Source: CAVQEG01 sp963711465 (GTDB lineage: Bacteria; Bacteroidota; Ignavibacteria; OLB7). From it: a stretch of 64,000 nucleotides of DNA. Numbering within the stretch: the first letter of the stretch is position 1; each line of letters opens with the position of its first letter. The position numbers were made by a program, and so were the translations under genes. Positions 59,871 to 64,000 of this stretch are shown piece after piece. The stretch covers positions 62,001 to 126,000 of the forward strand of contig CAVQEG010000003.1 of the NCBI GenBank assembly GCA_963711465.1, in the 5' to 3' direction. The notes under the pieces are model-generated. The model ran no database searches and was not told where the DNA came from. It saw nothing but the letters and a program-made list of their open reading frames with translations.

Positions 59871-62800
59871 TCAGAAGAACGCCCGGAGTTCCGCCGTACC
59901 GGTGTGGATCACCCGATTGGTCGGCGGCTGCGCCCGGCCGGTATACAGCAGCGACGCCTCGATGGCTCCGCCGAAACGGTAGCGGAAGCGGATCGTTCCG
60001 ATCCATGTCGTGCCGACAGCGTAGCCGTCGGTCAGTTCGTAGGGAATCGCCAGCGGATCGTCACCCAGATGCGTACCCGTCACCACCGTCCGCTCCAGTC
60101 GCGCCTCCAGCTGCCCGTGCGTTTCGATCGAGTAGATCGCTCGAACCTCGTTCGAGGAGAGAAACGTCGTCCGCGGCTGCGTCGGAAGGACGTCCTCGCT
60201 CGAATTCACCTTGAAGATCCACCCCAGCTCCAATGCCTGCTCCGGATGGTAGCTGAAGTCGCTCGAGGCCTTCAGCGACGAGAGGTCGAACGTCCGCGTC
60301 GACAGCGTGTCGGTGCTCCTGAGCGCGCCGCTGCTCGAGCCGAGGTTCAGCTCCAGTCCCACGTCCCACGTCGGCTGCCACCGGACTCGCAACGACCGCT
60401 CGATACGGGAATTGTGCTCCACGGCGTTGTACAGTCGCGTCAGCGCTCGCGAGTCGAGGTAACGAAGCCGGAAGGAGTACTCCGGATTGCGCTCGAAGAG
60501 GTAGAGATCCTCCTGGACCGTCGAGGAACCCGCCAGCGTGGTCGAGTCGTTCTGGAAGGCCCCGAGGTTCAGCAGGTAGATCTCGCTCTCCCGTTCGGTG
60601 CGGCTCTTCTCCTCCACGCGCAGGAACGTTTCGGAGGTGATCGGCGCGAGGATCGTGTGCAGCGCTCCCGTCGTGCCCACCACATTCGCCGGCTCGGCCC
60701 GCAGCCGCAGCTGTGACCGCAGGTCGATGACCGGATAGAGCTGCTCGGTCGGTACGTCGAAGCGCTGATACTCGCCGTCGCCCGCATTGGTGAGCCGGAA
60801 TTCATCCTCGGTCTGAATCCCATTGGAATCCAGGTCGACCCATACGTACTGGCCCTGGCCGTAGGGGACACGCACGAAGACTCGCTGCAGACGCGCCGCC
60901 TCCTCGGTCTGCACCTCGTAGAGCGCGTCGAGGTCGAGTCCGCGATCGAACGCCGTCCACCGCGTCTGCGATCGCGCCAGGATCGTGCTGGCGTCCAGAC
61001 GCTCGGCGGGATCGATCAGCGGAACGCTGTCGTAGCTGTGGGTGCGATACGTGAAGTCGAGCGTCGAGGTGAGGTTCGATACACCGCGCAGCGCGCCCGA
61101 CAGCGTCCACGTCTGCGAACTGCCGTCGCGCAGCAGTCGCGAGCGACCCTGCGCCGGATCGTAGCGCGCCGAGTCGTCGAGGCGGAACCGTACCCGCGCC
61201 GTGGCGGTCATGTACGGCAGCTCGATCGCCAGGTCGGGTCCCGCTTCGAGGTATCGGAACGAGTCCGGCATGAGCGTGTCGGTGAGAATTGCCGACGGCC
61301 GATCGGCGCGGTTCTCATACTCGAATCGCAGGCCGGGCGTGAACGGTCCCAGACGTTTGCTGATGCCGCCACGCTGCTTGAACCACGTGCCGGTAACGCG
61401 ATCGATCAGCGAATCGCGCGTGGCGGTCATCTCGGCCGCGTAGTCGATCGATGGCAGCACCGAATCGCCCGTGAACCGTGTCGAAGCCGTCGCGCGCGTC
61501 GAGCCGAAGAGATCGCCGCGCAGCAGCGTGCCGCCGCTGACGGCCACGTCGAGTCGGTCGACCGGCCGCCACGACAAGGTCCCCTCCGCGATGAAGTCGT
61601 TCGTGCCCGACTCGCCGAGGGGTGCGGTCGTATTCCACTGCCGGTCAAATTCCACATCGGAGATTCGATCGATCGTACGGAAGTCGGCGTCGAGGTAGCG
61701 AGCGCTCGCGGTGAGATTCACCGCTCCGAAATTGATCGCTCCCACGCGCAGCTGCTTCACGCCCGCGGCGCCGGTGAGGCGGAATGCGAGTCCGCCGGGT
61801 CGTACGCCGGGCGCGTTGCTGAAGCGATTGAGCGAGGCGTCGCTGAAGGCCACTTCGCCGTCGAATCCCACCCCCGCGCCGGGATGCGCGCCGATGGTGA
61901 TCGAGCCGATCTGTCGCAATTGGGGGAAGGGCAGGAATATCACCGGCAGATAGCGGCCGCGCCCGTGTCCGACGAACTGATACTGACCGAACGCGACGTT
62001 CTCGTAGTCGCCGACCTCATCGGGTGCGAGGGAGAAGACGACGTTGTAGACGGCCTGCGGGCTGTCGGGTGCGTAGCGGTAGATGGTGTCGCGCGCGCCG
62101 TCGATGACGGTGTCGACGGCGATGTAGGTGCCGACGATCGAGTCGCGACCGACCAGCGTGGCGCCGCTGCGCACGGCCCGCAGCCGATCGGCGCCGGCAG
62201 CCGTCAGCAGCGCGCGATCGTGGTCGTCGAGTGTCAGGTCGATCGGTGCGCTCGGATCGTCGGCTTCGCGCACGTAGCCGTAGCCGATCGACAGCACGCT
62301 GTCGAGCGCGTAGCCGGTGCCGTAGCTGGCGATGAAGGAGCGTGAGTACTGCTGGTCGGTGTACTGGAAGTCGACCACGATACGGCTGGCGGAGGTAATC
62401 GGACGGCGAGTCTGGAATACGATCTCCGCAGTGCTGTAGTCGATCACGTAGTCGTTGTTCTCACCGCGGACCATCGCCACACCGTCGACGTAGACGTGCT
62501 CGGTACCGGCAAGCACGATGATGGTGCGTTCGCCATCGGGTCCCGTCAGCCGATACGGTCCCTGATCGCGTTCGCGTCCGGCGATCTGCTGCGTGCGGAA
62601 TTTGCCGGGTGAGACGGCGATCACGACGCCTGCGCTTCCGTAGGGCCCGAAGCGACCCGTCGCGGTCACGCCCTGGAGCTTGCGCGAGAACCCGGTGTAC
62701 TCGCTTCGCCGGTTGGTGACGGTGAATTTTCCGATGGTACCGCCGACGTAGGGAGAGCGGAATTCGATGAAGATGTTGTCGACCTCGCGAAGCGTCTGCG

Positions 62801-63401
62801 TGTTCCCCTCCGGTTGAATCGGTGTCTGCTCATCGGTGACCGCACCGAGCACTTCGACGTTGTCGGTGATCTTCCCGCTGAACTGCAGTCGCAGACCGCT
62901 CTGCAGGGTGAGATCGCGATTGGAGCCGACGGTGAAGCCACGGCCGACGTAGCCACTGCGATGAAACTCGCGTCCGAAGATGTTGGCCGCGGTCAGCGGC
63001 TCGGAGCGTTGCGCCACGGCGCGTCGGGTCGTGTCGGTCGTATCGGAGCGCTCGACGAGCCGTCGGCTGGCGTAGGATTCGGGAATGTCGAACGGACGGT
63101 AGCGGTAGGTGAGTGCCAGGGTGTGCACTCCGGTGGAATCCGAGAGCAGGCGACGGAAGAAGGGGGTGAGGCGCACGATGCCGTATCGCGTGTCGGCGAT
63201 GTAGTCGAGCGGCGTCTGCAGACGGTAGACACGGTCGAGGGTCATCTCCAGCGATCCCTCGACGAGGAAGTCGTGACCGAGGAAGACCACCGAATCGTCG
63301 CTCGCCAGTTGCACCGTATCGGCGACGGCAACGCCCTGGGCATGCGCCGAGGAGGCGGCGAAGACCAGCAGGGCGATGACGAGGAGAGCGGCACGGATCA
63401 T
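59871..63401 (-). CDS. very large outer-membrane beta-barrel protein
   Basis: From ATG at 63401 the ~1176-aa product has a signal peptide (M-I-R-A-A-L-L-V-I-A-L-L-V-F-A...A-Q). The N-terminal 200 residues are strand-rich (F-T-V-G-S-N-R-D-L-T-L-Q-S-G-L-R-L). There is a regular pattern of strands through most of the length and a final Phe-Phe. T-G-P-D-G-E-R-T-I-I-V-L-A-G-T-E-H-V-Y-V-D-G-V, D-Y-V-I-D-Y-S-T-A-E-I-V-F and V-W-V-D-L-D-S-N-G-I-Q are notable. The pattern fits a large surface translocon or assembly protein of Bacteroidota. I do not name a family. It is divergent from the CDGSH gene. Confidence 0.75.
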   Translation of the reverse strand: MIRAALLVIALLVFAASSAHAQGVAVADTVQLASDDSVVFLGHDFLVEGSLEMTLDRVYRLQTPLDYIADTRYGIVRLTPFFRRLLSDSTGVHTLALTYRYRPFDIPESYASRRLVERSDTTDTTRRAVAQRSEPLTAANIFGREFHRSGYVGRGFTVGSNRDLTLQSGLRLQFSGKITDNVEVLGAVTDEQTPIQPEGNTQTLREVDNIFIEFRSPYVGGTIGKFTVTNRRSEYTGFSRKLQGVTATGRFGPYGSAGVVIAVSPGKFRTQQIAGRERDQGPYRLTGPDGERTIIVLAGTEHVYVDGVAMVRGENNDYVIDYSTAEIVFQTRRPITSASRIVVDFQYTDQQYSRSFIASYGTGYALDSVLSIGYGYVREADDPSAPIDLTLDDHDRALLTAAGADRLRAVRSGATLVGRDSIVGTYIAVDTVIDGARDTIYRYAPDSPQAVYNVVFSLAPDEVGDYENVAFGQYQFVGHGRGRYLPVIFLPFPQLRQIGSITIGAHPGAGVGFDGEVAFSDASLNRFSNAPGVRPGGLAFRLTGAAGVKQLRVGAINFGAVNLTASARYLDADFRTIDRISDVEFDRQWNTTAPLGESGTNDFIAEGTLSWRPVDRLDVAVSGGTLLRGDLFGSTRATASTRFTGDSVLPSIDYAAEMTATRDSLIDRVTGTWFKQRGGISKRLGPFTPGLRFEYENRADRPSAILTDTLMPDSFRYLEAGPDLAIELPYMTATARVRFRLDDSARYDPAQGRSRLLRDGSSQTWTLSGALRGVSNLTSTLDFTYRTHSYDSVPLIDPAERLDASTILARSQTRWTAFDRGLDLDALYEVQTEEAARLQRVFVRVPYGQGQYVWVDLDSNGIQTEDEFRLTNAGDGEYQRFDVPTEQLYPVIDLRSQLRLRAEPANVVGTTGALHTILAPITSETFLRVEEKSRTERESEIYLLNLGAFQNDSTTLAGSSTVQEDLYLFERNPEYSFRLRYLDSRALTRLYNAVEHNSRIERSLRVRWQPTWDVGLELNLGSSSGALRSTDTLSTRTFDLSSLKASSDFSYHPEQALELGWIFKVNSSEDVLPTQPRTTFLSSNEVRAIYSIETHGQLEARLERTVVTGTHLGDDPLAIPYELTDGYAVGTTWIGTIRFRYRFGGAIEASLLYTGRAQPPTNRVIHTGTAELRAFF

Positions 63402-63513
63402 GGAACGGAATGGGACGGCGGCGGCGCAGTATCTTACAGGTTCTTCGAATTCGTCCGCGCCCCCCGCACGGGTCCGAGGCGAGTAACCATTCAGCACCCT
63501 CAGATCATTGACC

Positions 63514-63744
63514 ATGCCTGAAGCCACGATCACAGTGAATTCCAACGGCTCGCTCCGCGTGGAGGGAGACTTCATCATACGCGACAGGGAAGGGAACGAA
63601 TACGGCCTCAGCGGCCGGACGGTGGTCTCACTCTGCCGATGCGGTCATTCGCAGAACAAGCCCTTTTGCGACGGCACCCACAAGCACATCGGGTTCGACG
63701 CTCCCGCCAGTGCGTTCGATCTTCCACCGAAGCCAGGCGCGTAG
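63514..63744 (+). CDS. CDGSH iron-sulfur domain protein
   Basis: From ATG at 63514 (M-P-E-A-T-I-T-V) the 76-aa product contains the CDGSH [2Fe-2S] site: C-R-C-G-H-S-Q-N-K-P-F-C-D-G-T-H, with three Cys and one His as ligands (the D-G-T-H turn is a common variant of D-G-S-H). Family members handle redox or iron-sulfur transfer. The gene is divergent from the large outer-membrane gene; the two starts are 113 bp apart. Confidence 0.93.
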   Translation: MPEATITVNSNGSLRVEGDFIIRDREGNEYGLSGRTVVSLCRCGHSQNKPFCDGTHKHIGFDAPASAFDLPPKPGA

Positions 63745-63784
63745 GAGTCGGAGGCCGGGCTGAGCGCCGGCGCAGCGGGGAGTC

Positions 63785-64000
63785 TTACGACTCGAGTTGG
63801 TCTCTCGCCTCGCGCCAGACCGCGACATCGTCGGAGTGCATATCCTCGTGGATTCGGATGCATTGGTCGAACAGGTCGAGCGCGCGCCGTCGGTGGGCGT
63901 CGCGATCGTCGGTGTCGCCGATCTCGCAGAGTGACTTCTCCAGCGAGCCGAGCGTCCCGAGCGCGAGGGCTTCCATTTCCTTCAGTCCGACTTCACGACC
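63785..64000 (-). CDS. partial protein, N-terminus outside window
   Basis: The frame is open to the window edge, so the start lies beyond base 64000. The visible end reads G-R-E-V-G-L-K-E-M-E-A-L-A-L-G-T-L-G-S-L-E and then R-R-R-A-L-D-L-F-D-Q-C-I-R-I-H-E-D-M, a helical pattern like a TPR repeat. No function is assigned. Confidence 0.55.
   Translation of the reverse strand, partial: GREVGLKEMEALALGTLGSLEKSLCEIGDTDDRDAHRRRALDLFDQCIRIHEDMHSDDVAVWREARDQLES

Overview
The window is GC-rich (roughly 60% by eye) and dense with genes on both strands. Several secreted proteins end in a Bacteroidota-type Por/T9SS sorting domain (genes at 665-2086, 5922-7448, 21072-22691 and 37586-39826). A few promoters fit the Bacteroidota pattern (TTG near -33, TAnnTTTG near -7). 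Signal peptides tend to end in A-Q. This points to the Bacteroidota/Chlorobiota (FCB) group, perhaps a Kapabacteria-like lineage; the lineage is an inference. No rRNA, tRNA, CRISPR or complete transposon was recognised.

Layout. 0-8.5 kb: partial membrane protein, T9SS beta-helix protein, a regulator-SRPBCC-VOC operon whose ArsR-type regulator is frameshifted, a DUF559 nuclease-like protein, a saccharopine-dehydrogenase-like enzyme, a GH32/43-like T9SS protein and an FKBP isomerase. 8.6-8.9 kb: a promoter and a terminator bracket about 300 nt with no convincing gene, a candidate small RNA. 9-14.9 kb: arginine operon argJ-argF-argR-argG-argH on the minus strand, with tandem ARG-box-like sites before argJ and a small inverted-repeat element inserted at the argG stop codon. 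15-17 kb: a small secreted protein, a cluster of DnaA-box-like sites and two convergent, overlapping YopX-family genes. 17-22.7 kb: CDF metal transporter, porin, two paralogous secreted proteins and a PQQ-dehydrogenase-like T9SS protein. 22.7-23.8 kb: a noncoding repeat island (18 units of 30 bp, a large imperfect inverted repeat, then 6 inverted units of 31 bp). 23.8-35.5 kb: YihY, di-haem peroxidase, erythromycin-esterase family, MtfA, DUF4142-like lipoprotein, ThrE exporter, ADP-forming acyl-CoA synthetase, a SLOG-membrane fusion protein and a truncated hydrolase. 36-42 kb: ECF sigma/anti-sigma pair, a large T9SS protein and an OmpA-like protein whose 5' end carries a 15-bp repeat. 42-54 kb: an amylase-like protein without its usual acid/base, homogentisate dioxygenase, a polysaccharide synthase/TPR-barrel pair, a tandem VOC protein, a GerW-like protein with an HtrA protease, and alanine racemase. 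54-64 kb: ClC channel, RluD-type pseudouridine synthase, RdgB, TspO, BON protein, a very large outer-membrane protein, a CDGSH protein and a partial gene.

Four observations stand out. GAATTC occurs about ten times more often than composition predicts, in all reading phases, like an iterated palindrome of the HIP1 type. The repeat island at 22.7-23.8 kb has symmetric arms and REP-like hairpins. The protein at 33115-34911 joins a SLOG-type nucleotide-binding domain to two membrane hairpins. Short tandem repeats of period 14-15 bp recur at four intergenic or 5' gene sites.
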